A stretch of DNA of 64,000 bases from Paragonimus westermani (taxonomy: Eukaryota; Platyhelminthes; Trematoda; Plagiorchiida; Troglotrematidae). Positions 11,890 to 25,453 of this stretch are shown here, one piece after another. The stretch is taken from NCBI GenBank assembly GCA_008508345.1, contig QNGE01000946.1:1-64000 (forward strand), in the 5' to 3' direction. Both the position numbers and the translations under genes were made by a program. The stretch's first letter is position 1. Every line of letters starts with the position of its first letter. Under the pieces are notes generated by a model. The model had not been told where the DNA came from. It saw nothing but the letters and a program-made list of their open reading frames with translations, and did no database searches.

Positions 11890-13900
11890 GATCCTATCGA
11901 ATCTGGACTCCGCCCATCTCTGTACTTAGTCTCAGAACTGGCCTCGAGCACAGTGCATTGAACAGGATTTTGTAGTTCTTGGTGACCTCTTGTGCACTTC
12001 TCAGTTTCTGGTTATTCAACCTCCACGCTCATGTACTGATTTTTCCCACAAGTCAATTTCTTGATCGCCCGATGGGCTGGTATCTGCTCATGCATTATCT
12101 CGAACGGCTATTTCATCGTTGTTAGTTTTGGTGAGGAGCGCTGAGCCAATGAAATCAACGACAGTATTTTTCTTAGCTTCTTCCTTTCTCTGGGAACCAC
12201 TCTTTGATTACGCACCAATCTTCCTGTCAGTCGGATTGAATGGGTGCGACACCATGTTGTGGGAGACATCTTTGCTCAGTGGTATTCCGTCGTCTACAAC
12301 GATGTGTACCATTACAGTTCTGCATTTAGTGTTTGCGCACTGATCGGATACAGCGGTTGCTTCGATCACTTGTGAAGTGTTCCGTCAGTACAGCGATCTA
12401 CTGGTCTCCATGAGTGGTCGACGGAAAGGGGTCCATCACATCCTTCGAAAATAATTCCCGTATTTCACTGGCTGAGTTTATCCGAGTAGAATGCTGACCC
12501 GAGAAGCAACTGTTCTTCAAGACCTCACTTGTTATTAAGTCAGTACGTAATTAGTAACGTCATCTTTCACTCCCAGTTGACATGTATTTTGATTCAGCAT
12601 TTCGTAATTTCGATGACTGCCCGTATGAATCGGCCGATGACATTCTTTCACAATTGTCTCTCCCGACTCAGCCGGTATTATCAACAGACTTATTTCGTCA
12701 AAGAGTTGGCACATTGAGTTACGTCACTGTTCCATCGCAACTCTGACCGGTGCAGTCTGAAGGCTTTCTGGGGATATCCTTCCGCTAACTGTTGGCTAGT
12801 GACTTTCTGAGTAACCATCTCTGACCATCATGCCATGTGTAACCTTCTAGGACCCTGGAACATTTCGATGCTGTCAACTCAAACGACATTCTTGTAGAGC
12901 TTATCGTGTGCTGCACTTTGAAGAGTACACCAAGAAAGTACCTTCCCTCTTCATAGACATAGTAAATTGTAACTTCGTACTCCTGCAGCTGCAAGGTCCA
13001 ACGACTGAGTATTCCACAGGAGTTCTTCGCTGATGCAACCCATGCCACGATTTTTGGGTCAGTCCTAACAAGAATAAGTCGACCAGGCAAATACAGCCTC
13101 CATTTATTCAGGGCCCATACTATTGCCACACACCTCTCTTTCGCTGATTAGCTTCGTCTGGCCGGCGTTAATGCGCAGCTGCCATATTCAACATTGTCCT
13201 GTCTCAGTGCGGTTCCGAGCACTGCATCGCTTGCAGCTATTGCGTCAACAAAGTTATGTTCAGCCGCTGCCAAGCGCCTGGTCGGTTGTCCGTCCTTCGT
13301 CAACCGTCTGGTTTCGATAAAACCCTAATTGGCTCCTTGTGACCAGGAAAATCGACACTACTTCCTCACCATTTCTCACCAGGAAATGGCGACGTCATGG
13401 AAGCTTGAAACAAGCGGCTGTAGAAAACAACTTGTTCAATAAGCTGTCGCAACGTCCTCTTCGATGTTGGCACCCAAGTTTTCTCACTTGCCACCGGCTT
13501 CTCGGGTAGTGGCCGGACATCACCCTGACTGACCTTGTGACCCCAGTTGTGGCTTTGCGCTGTTGATCCGCATGCCGGTTCGCTCGTTCCGTCTGCAACA
13601 CAGCTGGAACATGCATCGTACGATCTGTAGGTGACGACATCGCCTCCAGAAACAGCAACATTAAGCACGTCGTCTAACACTTTAGGCACCAGTCGCCTGA
13701 AAGTGAATGGGGCACCTGGTGACTCAAACAGCATGCGTTTGAACCGATACTTTTTAATCTCACGGTGAAAGTTGTTTAATGTCTTTTTGATTACTTGTTT
13801 GGAACTTTCCGAAGTCCAGACAGAAAGCCCAGTACCGTGACTATCCTGGCACTCTGGCCGTTGAGATGGCCACAACTTTACTGACTGCAGTCTCGCCAAA
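11890..13900 (-). mobile_element. Decayed Ty3/Gypsy pol fragment (RT, RNase H, integrase)
   Basis: Minus-strand remnant of a Ty3/Gypsy polyprotein, shifted among frames. From the 5' side of pol: 13899-13366 carries the RT palm (YRFKRMLFESPGAPFTFRRL for the usual RFxxMPFGLxNAPxTFQRL), a ruined YxDD segment, and the thumb (GDVRPLPEKP, then TSKRTLRQLIEQVVFYSR). RNase H follows at 13129-12900 (AIVWALNKWRLYLPGR, RTDPKIVAW, RWTLQLQEYE). An integrase core trace lies near 12480-12380 (DPFPSTTHGD, VLTEHFT), then integrase C-terminal traces (SGDQEIDLW) to about 11900. Stops and frameshifts are abundant. LTRs, gag and protease were not found. The type differs from the elements at 25-28 and 39-41 kb. It lies inside the Galpha intron, antisense to the gene. 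Confidence 0.85.
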
Positions 13901-16825
13901 TTGTCTGAAGTCGATAAAAATCACAGTATTGCATTGAGCTTCATTGCTAACAGGACGGAGAATTTAATGGGCTATATATCTCGATAAAAATTTCCGTTAA
14001 TCATGCATATCACTTCCCGTTCAACTTAATGCTGCAGGTGCATTGGAATTCAGTTAAGGTCAACTGGTTGAAGTAGCTTGGTTAAATGAGGATTTCGTGT
14101 TCAATTCAGTTACAAGTGTGAGGGAAAGTCGTTTAGTTAATCGTGATTTTTATTGCCCAATTTTCAAGTTCATATGCCACACGCGTGCCCGCGTTTGTCA
14201 AGTAGGATTCCAGCCCACATTGCAGCAAGGTTTCAATTTACAAGTCATGCGCACTTCTGCTCGGCTATACACGTTTGGCCGATGCCATCCTCCGTGGATT
14301 CTCGCTTACGATTTTTCGCCTGCTGGCCCAATTTCGATTATTGAAGACTCGTTCAGTCGCTGATGTTGGCGGCCATACATCCGCTCTGGGCTTTGGCCAT
14401 ATCTCACCACTGTGTTGAGATAGTCAGCGGACTGTTGGATTACTCTTGACTTGGTCACCCATCATTCAAGAGCCATAGGGGTCTTAGTCAATAGTGAGCA
14501 ACTCTCGGAATTTGCGTGTCATTCCACTCTGCAACCAGAAGCGACACGATGCAGTCAACTTATGTGCGTTCACCTCACTTCGCAAAATCTGTACGGTTTC
14601 TCATTGGCGGAGCCCCCCAATGATACGTTAAAGCCTGTAGTGTTTCAAAACAACCACAGTCTCAGTACGGTCGTAAATATCTACTTCAAGTATAATCTGT
14701 GATGTGTCGGGAGTAATGGCCGAAGGTTGTTTGATTACGGAACTATCAAACTAAGTCCACATGCTATTCGAACTACCAATGTACACAGCTGAAGAAACCT
14801 CCCTGGCCTTGACTCAGTCGGTGCAATCGCTGCACCTGTCACAGTCATACTATACTTCTAGCTACCACTGACTTCTACTCTTGCCTGAACTCCTGTCTTA
14901 TCGATTGCATTTTAAAAAAATCGGTCGAAGGGAAGTTAACTTATGTACCGCTTTTTCTTGCTCGATGGGCAGCGATGTACCAACGTCCAAATCTTCTGCC
15001 AGTGTAGCACTTTTTGTTGGGAGCAACTTCTGTCTTCCTCATTTTCACAGTCGCCACTTCCCAAGCTAATATTTTTTTACGACTCAAAGTTTATTCAGTC
15101 CGGCTAATTCGTTTCTTATGACCTCGCTGACCATCATAAAGTCTTCAGCTAGCAAATTACGGGTCAAGTCATCCACCTGACCCATTCATGAAATCTGCGA
15201 TGGTGGAAATCTTCAACTTCCTCCGGACTACTGGTGCCAATCTCTTCATGGGCTGACGAACTAGTACTCGCCTTCCGCAATCTTTTTCCAGTCTCAGCAG
15301 GGTTCTTTACAACACTGTCGACAGTCACACAGCGTAAACAAGTCTTTCCTCCATGGGCAAGCCGACCTCTCTTGGACCGTCATATTGTCTCTCAGCAATC
15401 AGCGGGGCTGCTGAACCCGACGATAAGCGCCTCCTTCGGAGAAGAACAAAAACATATCACATGCTAACTGTTTCTTCACCCACACCCACGGCAACCGTAA
15501 AACGTGCAGATTATATAGGCACACCTCAAGTAGCGTCAATGCCATGGCAGCCCGACGGACTATCCTAATCACTTTTGTGCACACAGAACCGGCTAGTGAG
15601 TTCGGATCAATGCAGCCGTGGTGAAGGCCAGCAACTTCCGATTCTAATTAAACATTTAAACTTTGAAGAGGGTGAGTGGATTAACTCGAAGATCCGTTGT
15701 TATGAGGTGTCTGACAAGTGGTAATGGAAGAGTTTGGGCAACGGGTTCACTGGTTCAAGGTTGTCATTTCACCGTTCGGTGTATCTCTTTCGAAGAGTTC
15801 TGTTACGTGCTAAGTTAGTCATCGATGTGTTCGGTCTACGTTAACGTCACTTCGGCTGAAAGTGAACATGAGGAAAAGAACAGTTAAACGACCTGATTTC
15901 TCATATAGAACTAATTCTTTGGTGAATTGAACCAAATGCAAATATGGAAAGGCGTGCGGATATGATAGGTAAGGTCTGTGCTCGACGTCGTTCGCCAGAT
16001 GGTTCCCCATCTTTTTGGAAGCAGTCTGGACGGATTGATTTCGATTGTTCATCATGTGGTTAGGTTCCATGGAGTTTGCCGTGTAACCGTTAGCCAATAA
16101 TATGTTTCTCCTTATTCCTTGTTCCGCATGTAGCTTACTAATGACACAAATGAGTAAAATACCCTATTGCTTAACATTGAATTATTGCTTACTTTATGTG
16201 GATATCGGATGGGAAAGTAAAAGTCAAGCACTTCTGACACCTCTATGTAGCAAAAGTAGATATATTTGAACTTCTGGTTAATGTTGTACAAGTGAAACCA
16301 CTATCGGTTTGTCTCGCTGTACGCTGCCTTTCTCAGGGTGGATGGGGTTAAGGGTTCCCCATAGTAATCCTGGTGAATGAGGTGAACATCCTACAAATTC
16401 TTGGGAGACATAAGCCTTCATTTTACTTTATAATGAGTTCATACACTTTATTTCCAATCAAGTAACGGCACTTTTCGAAGAAACACATCTTGGAACACGT
16501 GTAATCACCGATTAAGGACGAGATTTTAATAGTTTCTTAAGGCTATGTAGACAGTGAGTGGCTTCGAATGGTAAGTGTTTTCCTCAGAATGTAACAAACC
16601 ATCACTTTGAACGGATTTTAGTATTTGGCTCAGTAAATCATGAACAGAACCACTTTATTCCAACATCAATATGATTGTTTAAGCAAATGGTACCAACAAA
16701 ACCTGGAAACTACAAAAGGATGCGTATCAAGCAATACATATTCAACCGTTGTAAAAACGGAATGAATTTTCGATTCAGCCTCAACGCTGATCTTCAGAAA
16801 GTATAGAAGAATGTGGTGAAACATG
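13901..16825. other. Intron DNA, possible older transposon sequence
   Basis: Part of this stretch (about 14.1-15.6 kb) is richer in G+C than its surroundings and has several overlapping 60-90-codon frames on both strands. It lies where gag and protease of the neighbouring minus-strand Gypsy would be, but I could not read a zinc knuckle or a protease DTG in any frame. Confidence 0.3.
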
Positions 16826-16990
16826 TGTTACTCAGCTGATAGAGCGTATTCTGTTTTTGAGCACGCCGTTTCCGTCGCTGGTTTAAATCCATCTGAAACC
16901 CAAATTTTTCGCAACTGAGTCTCCTTTAAAAGCAACTGATCCAACCGATCCGTTCTAACCACCCACAAAAACTGATTCAAACCGATCTCT
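16826..16990 (+). repeat. SINE-like repeat, family 2, sense copy
   Basis: tRNA-derived repeat with an A-box-like ctcagctgatagagcg (16830-16846) and a B-box-like ctggtttaaatcc (16878-16890). It is followed by a body shared with 8.7 and 47.2 kb (gaaaccc...cagttgggtctc-like) and a tail (cacaaaaactgattcaaaccgat) matched at 54.95 kb. RNA polymerase III would use the two boxes as an internal promoter. The copy is diverged, with no target duplication seen. Confidence 0.65.
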
Positions 16991-19900
16991 CAAATCAGCG
17001 AAGTGCATGAGAAGAAAAACGAGACAGTTTGCTGGCAGTATAAGAGGTCATCAAACTTAATCTACTTTTCTCGTTTTGTACTGAGCGACCTATTGTTACC
17101 AAGACTCTCTTTTTTAATGCTTCGTCTGTTACTGCTTGATACTTAGGTAGAACCCAGTGTATGACCACCTTCTTCCAGCAGTTAAAATCAGGCTGTAATT
17201 TTCTTCCGCAAAGTGTTATTTCCACGTATCTTGCGGACTCCATTGAATAGATTTTTAACGCTTGTTCCATGCGTTGAATAAAAACGATAAAGTACGCAGG
17301 GTTGCCAGTTTACAATAGTTTTTATGGGCATCGCAAAATCCTACCATCGTTCCTCTGGTATATCGAAACCTTCAGAAACTTCGGTCAACTCAAATTCTTG
17401 TAGTCCAACATGAATTTAACAGCTGCCTTGCATCGTGTGTTTTCTGGCCATGTCTAGGGTGTAGTTCACATATGGTATATGCATATCCAAGATTTCGGTG
17501 CGGTTCCCCGATTTTCTTTCTGTCTTCCGTGAAGATCTCAGCAAAGGTGGATTTCAGCAAGTTGCCGTTGGCAACCTTATTTCAACGAGCCTCCAAGTGC
17601 ACTAGGCATTCCGCCTGCAGAGATTTCAAGTACACTGAAATTTCGGGTAAATGAATGCCTTGTGAATCGAAGCGGCTACAAAACTGTTCCATTGTCCCGT
17701 CTAGCGAGATAGTTCTGAAAGGAAATTATTAAGAAAGCAGTCTTTCAACATTCACAGAAGTTATTTCTACTGGGAAATACCTCACTGCCACACTAATGGC
17801 AACCATGTGCATTAGTTTACACGACTGGCGTATCCCCCCCACTAACTACCGGTCACTGGTAGCTAGCCTCTGTTCGAATGCACCCCGCAACACACGTAAG
17901 CGTCTCCGATTGTCATTATCAGCGTCCGATCTTCTGGGCCCTGAAAATCTTTGTTAATCAAAGCTTATACGCGCTGTAGTGTTCTCCATGCTAGCATGTA
18001 GGTTGTATTGCCCCTGAGTTACACATATAACTAGTTTCGGTTATCTTCTGAAGGTGTTCGGCCAGTTTAAGGGATACTTAGTGTTGAACTCGATATGAAC
18101 GTTTTTCCCAAATCCACTGAATACATTAACCGTCAGGTCAGTTCATGATGTGGGCAGTTGATCGTGGGCGAACCAAACTGAACAGGACACTAGAATCTTA
18201 CGTTTAGATAGTTCATTTTTATGTGACTTACCTCTGTTTGATTGTTTGGGTTTGTTATTTCTACTGTTCACTGCATTCCTTCAAATGTCAAACACCAACG
18301 TCTTCTTACTTGGGAGCACACCATCCTTGTTCGTTCATGGCTACCAAATCAGAGTCATGTCAAGCTTTGAAGCAAGAGGTTCATACCTTGCCTATCTGAG
18401 GCACGATGGGCGTAACGCGTTATCCTTTAGATGCTTCAACGTAATGCGTACTGTTCGTAGACAGTCTGAGTTCACATTTCAATCGCCTTGGTAACAAGGC
18501 GCATGATTACGTTTCTACATTTTGTCTGTCCTCGAAATGTATTGTTCCCTGCTAGTCAAGTTATATATTCATTTAGGTTGGTGAAATGTTAGGCTGATCA
18601 AAATGATGGATTGTCAAACGTATGCATGAGGACCTTTTCTTTTTAATTTACATGCAATAATTTGGTGACTAGGACTTCAAAATTCTAGATTGGCTGACCT
18701 ATCAAATATAAGCACCAAAATAGTTGTTATTTGGAATTTCAAGAAAGATGTTGTGGATGCCTACCACTTATTTCTACATTGGTAGGGAAACCGTAAGAGT
18801 AAGCCAACCTACCATGAAGCATGATTCGTTACTGTTCACATACAGTGGCGCAACTGTATCTTCGAACGATGCCAGCCTCAAAGGTTGTGAGGAAATTGGA
18901 CCAGAGATATCAGTGGTAGAGGGAATGAATGAACTCGATTGTATCAAAGCAGTCTCCAGAATTCACGAATCAACTGTGTCCACCGGAAAATAGCAATAAG
19001 TTAACAGGTCTGCTGACTAAATCACCACTTCGTTTCAGATCGGTGTGCTCATGTTTCCAAGATTAAATCTTCCGGTTCCGTCAGATTTGCCGTGATGACT
19101 GCGTGAGTTTGGTCGACATAGCGAACCGTCAATTTGAAGTATGTAGACACCCACTGGTGACCGTGGTTGTCACCATCGTTTGCGACACATATGCGCATCC
19201 GGCTTCCAGTGAATTCCGTTCACATTAGAGGAGACACATGCGAATATCATTCAACTGGGAGAAGATTGACCACATAGTAAATCAACGTAGATCCGAATTC
19301 AAGCGATGCATCACCAAGTTTAGTCTGAGTTTGTCTACACAGTCTTCTAAGGAGGTGGTTGAGTTAGACCTGACTGGGTTGATCCATTCTGTCAGTCATA
19401 ATTAGGTGTGCGTATGGTGACAATGCGTTCAGAGCTGTGTGTGTGTTGATTAGTGCAGGATAGTTTACGTAGATCTAGATAACTTTTACGCTCTATTCTG
19501 TGTGCCCAGCTCACTTTTGAAGAAATCGCAATCTGAGTGATCCGCTGTCACTTAACTGTGCAGCATACTATCGATGAGACAAGCTACTCCCGTGAAATGG
19601 ACGATCGCATAATTGGTTAGAAATTTTCAACTGAATCCACCAGTTCATCCGCATCTTTAATCTTTACAAACATTAATCGAGATTAGAAGCTAGTCAGTCT
19701 GGTGAGAACAAATAAATTGTAACAATGTACTATATGGTGTAAGCTAACCTTAGGTGTTTGGAACAAAATAACTAAATCATTTCTCATAAACTACAATCAG
19801 AAGATTGTTTAACGTGTAAGAAATTATACAACCGATATGAATAAAATACACCTTTCATTGCGGAGTTGATCATTTACTGATCACCGTTTCTGTGTTTGTT

Positions 19901-22900
19901 AGATGTGTGTATCAGAGAGACAAGACGGAAAATAAGACTGTGATTTAATTCACGAAAAAAATAAGACATAACTAAACATGTGCCATATGATCACGAATTG
20001 ATCGGTTCGTATAGGTTAAGTTGTTAGAGATACTAAAAATCATCGGGAGAGCTACCGCCAGTTTGTCTCTAGACTCTTTTGCATGGTCAACGATAGATCC
20101 GAATAGGTTGTATAGATAAAGAATTCCAAATGTGTATCTATTTGGCTACTGTTCGTCGGTGTTCAGATCCAATTTGTACTTAAAAGGAAGTCCAACAGCT
20201 CTAGTAATTAATTAAAGGATAGAGATACACAACAAAGGTATATCTGTAATTAATTGGCTGAAAGCAATGTAGATAAACCATAATTAACTTTATGTGACCC
20301 GACTTTGTTCTATGATTTTGTTTTCCACGAATCGTTAAAGTAAATTATGCCCCTGAGTCCGCTGCCAGGTGAAAAAATCTGATAGCTTGAGCTGTACAAG
20401 TAAGATGTACAACAATATTCATTTTGAGTTCGGTTACACACTAAAAAATCGAACACAATCAGGAAAACTGGTCACGCGATAAGTGTTCCAGTACGTTCAC
20501 ATACAAAACCTAAACAATTCAATTTTTAAAACGACATCTGTATAAGTAGCGAAAATAATGAGCCCCCAAATACACACATGTGTAAACTGCTAATCTCTGG
20601 AAGAAACACGAACAAATAAAATGAAACCGTTAAGCTCCAAACAGAAGCAGCTGTTTATGAAAGGGCTGTACAAACAAGACAAGTGTTCGTCACACATTGG
20701 TGTAGTGAGACAGGTATCACTCAATATATATATATATATATATATTACTCATTTTGTAATACACGAAGAAAATGAATCACTGATGAATCGGGGTATTGCA
20801 AGTTCTGAAAAGTGCCTAGGAATGGACAGTATCGTAAACCCATGTGATCTATTGACACCAATCAGCGGTCTGTTTTCATTTGAATACAGTGTCTGTATGC
20901 TCATACTCAAAAGTTCTTTGAATGCGGTAGTTATTTGTCAAAGTCTATTCAGGGATGATTTGCTGGTTAGGTTATTTATACAGAGTGAAAAGTAACTGTA
21001 ACTAGAATGTCCGAACATATCACTAGAGTATTTATTCAGATAGTTAACTTACGGATTGACTTGTTTCGTTTGAAGTATCTGAAGACGACACTAAACTAAC
21101 AAGATGCATGAATAATTCAGAAAATTTTTACATACAGATCTTGTGTCTACTGGTGACCTAGTTCGAAAGAAGGAACTGCCACTAAAAAAATTTTCCTTTC
21201 TTTGACCGTTATGTTTACTGAAGTCTAGTGTGTCTACTGACCTATGTGAACATGGTTTGTTAGCTGAGGGTTGTCCAACCGATTTCAGGTGTTACACTGA
21301 TCACTACTGGTTGTTTACAGTACTACGAACATTTCAGTTGTTCTTATTACGGGTTGACGCTTAGACGAGAAAGTGAGAGAGGTTAGCCTTTTTGCTGGTG
21401 ACGGGTTTGTTATAGTGTAGTTTTTTAAAGTTCTCATCCAGTAGCCACAAGTGAGACGTGGATCACACAGCTCACCTAGGTTATCCTATTTATCATAGCT
21501 TATAGCCACTAACGACGTCCAGCTCCTGTTCAGTTGCGTCAGTGCCAATTAGGGCCGCATCATCACAGGCATCCATCATTTGAGTTCGTGTAAATTCTGG
21601 TTAATTCTGTCAATATGTACCCCCACCAAAGTATAGGAAAGGTCAGCTATCATAGCTAGATTGGTAATTGTATATGCTGGAGTAGTGAATTCCCGAATTT
21701 TCTGGTTTATCCCCTCCATAGCTCTAGATTTGCAACAATATCACGCAATTGACACATATTATGTGAGTGGTAAAATTGACAGATGCAAACCAATCAGACG
21801 GAATTCACTAAAAAGATAAACGGAATTTCAAGGGCATTGATATCATTTAGTCATCGTCGTTCCTGAAGTCCCTCAGAGACCATTTTAAAGTCTTATATTC
21901 AAAAGTTTAGAATGCCCGTCTCTTGCTTCCTGATGTTCAACTTCTTACCACCTTTTCAAATGCCTTCACATTTCTTCCCACAGACAATGTTGGTCTGTCC
22001 ATGAAACATTGGCTTCTAAGAGTTATCGATACGAATACCTAAATGGAGTATGGCAAGAGTTTAGCTTATTCGGGCTGATTACCACTACCTCCAAAATTAC
22101 CACCAAAAATTGTGTTCCGCGCCTGCGATTCCCGTATGAATTTTCAGTTAAAGTAGACCCACAACTGTCGGGAAAGTAATGTACCCAAATAAGTACTTAA
22201 ATGTCTTTTAGATATTGACCAAAAAGCACCTGAAATTTGATGAGTAGAGCTGTGGGCTAAAATTCGAACTCGTATTCTCCGTCGTCTTAGTATCCGATGA
22301 AACCGAAATTTGTCATAGCTAATGGAAGGGAACTTTAAATTTATGCAACTGTACACGAGATTAACACGGAACACACAAGTATAACACAAATCACACAGTG
22401 TTCTACATCACCACTCACTCAGGAATACGTCAAGTAAAAAGTCATTAACACCAAAGGACATTCAAGTGCTTCACTACAACGAGTTAAGTGTTTAATCGTT
22501 CGATCAGCATCCAGCATAATCCCTTGTGTTTAGGGAGTAAAATCAAAACTTGGACCGAAGTATTTAACAATGACTGTACGAAAGTCACGGAAATCTTCTT
22601 CTGATCCACTGACGGAATAAAATGGTGGTCTGGCTGACAGGGTACTAAACCCACCAAAACTTGGGATAGATAGAAAGGCATATTTCTTGAATCTACCAGG
22701 GATAACTTTTAACCTGTAACGATGAAATCAGTGCAGATGGACCAGGAACATGACTGACATAACGTCCAAGAGTAAACACTTAAATGTGAGTTAATGACTG
22801 ACAGTCAGTTGTTAGTGAGAACAAGCCAGCAGTCATGATTGAAATTCGTTATGGAATAGCGTTTGCGTCTACTGTAACTCCGGACATAGGTACATGGAAT

Positions 22901-23722
22901 TAACACTCCCTGACAATGAAAATCGTCAGTACAACCCTTCAACAAATAAGATGAAGGTCGCTTTTTGAGAGATTGAAATTCTAAAATCGCTAGATCTTAA
23001 TTTGAATCTCAAGCCAACTGATAAGTTTTGGCTTGACCAGTATGCTAGAATGGTTGGCTCTTCAGCTCACACATCGGACTGAAAAATGCTGTTGGAGAGG
23101 AATTCTGCTTGTTTAACACAGAATCTGTGACAACATACCTAACTTGATACCGATAACTTTCTCACAACCAGCTCTGACACATTTTGAGGAATCCGAGTGG
23201 AATACAACCTGATCATTGATGGCTTGGGACAGTACTGTATAAAACTTGCTGTTACTAACATACTAACGAAATTAGCTAAGAAAAGTTGTAACAAGATGCA
23301 TCTGCAGCTTAACTGCCATTCAGAGTCAAGCTGTCCGATGAATCACGATCGCATACAAGAGAAATGACTCTGTGAATGAAAAACGGCAGCCGTAATTCAA
23401 CAAACGAGCAAGTTCAGTGTATCGCAGAACAAAAAGAGTACACTACTTCACTAGTAGTGAGACCAAATTCGAAAGGCAAGGTTCAAGACTTGCTCCTACG
23501 TAAGATTCTTAAGCGGACTTTTGACCACCACCTCGCCAGGGACGTTCTTCAAACATGGCTCCTCTTTATTGACATTGTCATATTCTTCTCAAATTAACGT
23601 ACAAATATTTGAATGTTAATCTAGGTTAAATAGCCACAGGGGCATTACTGAGCTAATTATCCCATACACACAGCTGCATGGTGCTTCCGCAAGTTAACTC
23701 ACTGTTCGCGATCTGGTTTCAG
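16991..23722. other. Long G-alpha intron, no gene recognised
   Basis: AT-rich sequence up to the acceptor of the NKLD exon (gatctggtttcag). The larger frames (16995-17270 minus, 18724-18993 plus, 20621-20995 plus, 22144-22389 minus) show no family motif. No extra Galpha exon is needed here, because the exons on either side align to the family without a gap. Confidence 0.45.
20723..20746. repeat. (TA)n microsatellite
   Basis: An uninterrupted run of about 12 TA units. It falls within an open frame (20621-20995) and encodes its alternating Tyr-Ile stretch, which argues that the frame is not a real gene. Confidence 0.95.
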
Positions 23723-23876
23723 AGTGAACTAGAGGCTTCCGTGCGCCTGTTTGAAACGATCGTCACATCACCACATATGTTGAAAAAAGATTTTGTAGTG
23801 TTTCTCAACAAACTGGACCTACTAAGGAGCGAAATCGAGGAAGCATCGTCGGATGACATTGCATCAGTTTGTGAAG
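23723..23876 (+). CDS. G-alpha-like exon with intact G4 box (NKLD)
   Basis: Third firm Galpha-like exon and the best conserved. Acceptor gatctggtttcag ends at 23722; donor gttagt starts at 23877. Length is 154 nt, as in Gi/Gq genes. It gives 51 full codons plus one base of a Gly codon. It begins SELEASVRLFETIV for the family NRMEESKALFRTII. The central DFVVFLNKLDLL includes the guanine-specifying NKxD motif at 23807-23818. The 51 codons align to Gq without gaps, although the end (SSDDIASVCE) has lost the usual FPEY sequence. Joined to 10229, the family alignment continues with no missing residue. An intact G4 box beside a broken G3 box suggests retained nucleotide or fold function, but this is inference. 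Confidence 0.88.
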
Positions 23877-25204
23877 GTTAGTTCTCGATAGTCCTCTTAT
23901 GCTCACTTAATGCATCCGCTTCTATTGAAAAGGGATTTAAACGCCGCGTGTTTATGCTTACTTTAATCAACACATCCTTTGATAGGAAGCAAATTTTTAC
24001 GCTGATAACAGAACATTTTTTGGAAGACCATTCACGGCATATCTGAATAAATAACTAAACATATGGTGGATGGACTGTTATTCTAAGTTTCTAACGAAAT
24101 AATTTAGCTTCCAGAACTCTGATGTGCATTTCTAATTTCGCTACAGACCACAGTCAAAACTCGATTTCAGTGAAATGGGACGTCTACAACTTTCACAGGA
24201 TAGAACCTTTGTTAATTAAATGGAACTCATTGTAACCAAAATTTAGCACCGAACCTAGTTGTGACCAACTCTGCTCTGCAATTTTCCTAGTGAACATTTG
24301 GTAATAAGAAACGGGAATTTATCGTCTCAATCTAAACTTCTGACCGTACGCTGTGAGCGACCTCTGTTGTGATGATACTACGAGTGTGTGTGACCATCAG
24401 TTGCCAGAGTTCATGTCGTAGGCGGCAGGTTGTGAACACAGTTCACCGTGGTAAACATAGGTGCTTACCACGACTAGAACTACTTTGGAAATGATGTAAC
24501 AGTTGATCGATTTCAAAGTGCAGCCCAAATGTGTTGAACGGGTAGCCAGAATTAAGCAGTGCGTGTAGCCTACCACACCTTGGCACATGTTTCATATACA
24601 GCTGTTCACCTCTCAAAATATCAATGGCTGTTGAACCCAGCAGACAAGCTACAAAAAAGACGTGGGAGAACATACGTATCTTCCGATTATTTATCCTCAG
24701 TATGTCTAGAGTGAAGTACTTGGTAGTTCGTGCCATTTCAGTATCGCAGTTTTCAACATAGGATCCAAGTTCTCTTGTCCCAAAACCACCCGTAAGACGG
24801 AAATTTGGTTTGAACATTTAAGTGCAGGCGACTTCCAACTGATCTCACTACTTTTGATGGTACGCAACCGAGGTTGACAATCACAAACTGTTAACGAATC
24901 CCTGTTGTTTGGATTATCCATCGTGGTTACATTATCGGTTACAGAATTGACTCAAAGAACCATTCTGTAAAGACAGGTGTCATCATCTGTACAGTCTGAG
25001 AACCGTTGTGTTGGTGGGAGTCAGTACTACGGTGGAATCCGGAGGATCCGTACTTTATAGGTGGACGTTTCTCACCACTCCTATTACATATGACAAGCAA
25101 TGTTACTATTTCTTCAGAGTAAGAAGACAATGTGTGTTTCAGTGTATTAACATTGTGCTTACTCTCGTCAATCGAAAATGTAGAACGTGCCAGTTTTATA
25201 GTTA
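23877..25204. other. Intron DNA between G-alpha exon and PLE
   Basis: Overlapping frames at 24443-24817 and 24939-25130 (minus) and 25008-25205 (plus) are unassigned. The last lies next to the PLE and could be its eroded 5' part, but no PLE N-terminal motif can be read. Confidence 0.35.
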
Positions 25205-25453
25205 GTTATTCAATTAATGTATAATTTGGAAGTTGATTCACTTTTCACGAATGTTTCCTATTATAAGAGAGTTGACTGTTTAAGTTACTTTATCTCTGGT
25301 CAATATTTTGATATAGATATTCTGCCGGAATACCTGAAACATCACAGTTTAACGTGAACAGAAAAAAACTCGTTTCCATTTATACAAACGGACAGGCGGA
25401 TTTGTCATGACTAGCCCGTTGGGCCCAACACTAGCGGATATCTTTCTAATATA
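25205..25453 (+). mobile_element. Penelope-like element, 5' reverse-transcriptase part
   Basis: Plus-strand fragment of a Penelope-like retroelement, whose proteins combine a reverse transcriptase with a GIY-YIG nuclease. A SLFTNVP motif (LEVDSLFTNVPI) near 25228 and the GFVMTSPLGPTLADIFL motif near 25397-25446 match the PLE hallmark sequences SFDVVSLFTNVP and GxAMGSPLGPxLADIF. Stops and frameshifts separate them. The reading ends where a minus-strand LTR begins (25454) and resumes at about 28043, so the two PLE pieces were once continuous. Confidence 0.85.

Noticed and set aside
13366..13899. 177-codon minus-strand frame as an intact gene
   Set aside because: It is the readable part of a decayed Gypsy RT with a ruined YxDD box; counted within the mobile element.
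25008..25205. Plus frame with VFQCINIVLTLVN as a G-alpha C-terminus
   Set aside because: Similarity is confined to a few hydrophobic residues, no acceptor in phase, and it adjoins the PLE.
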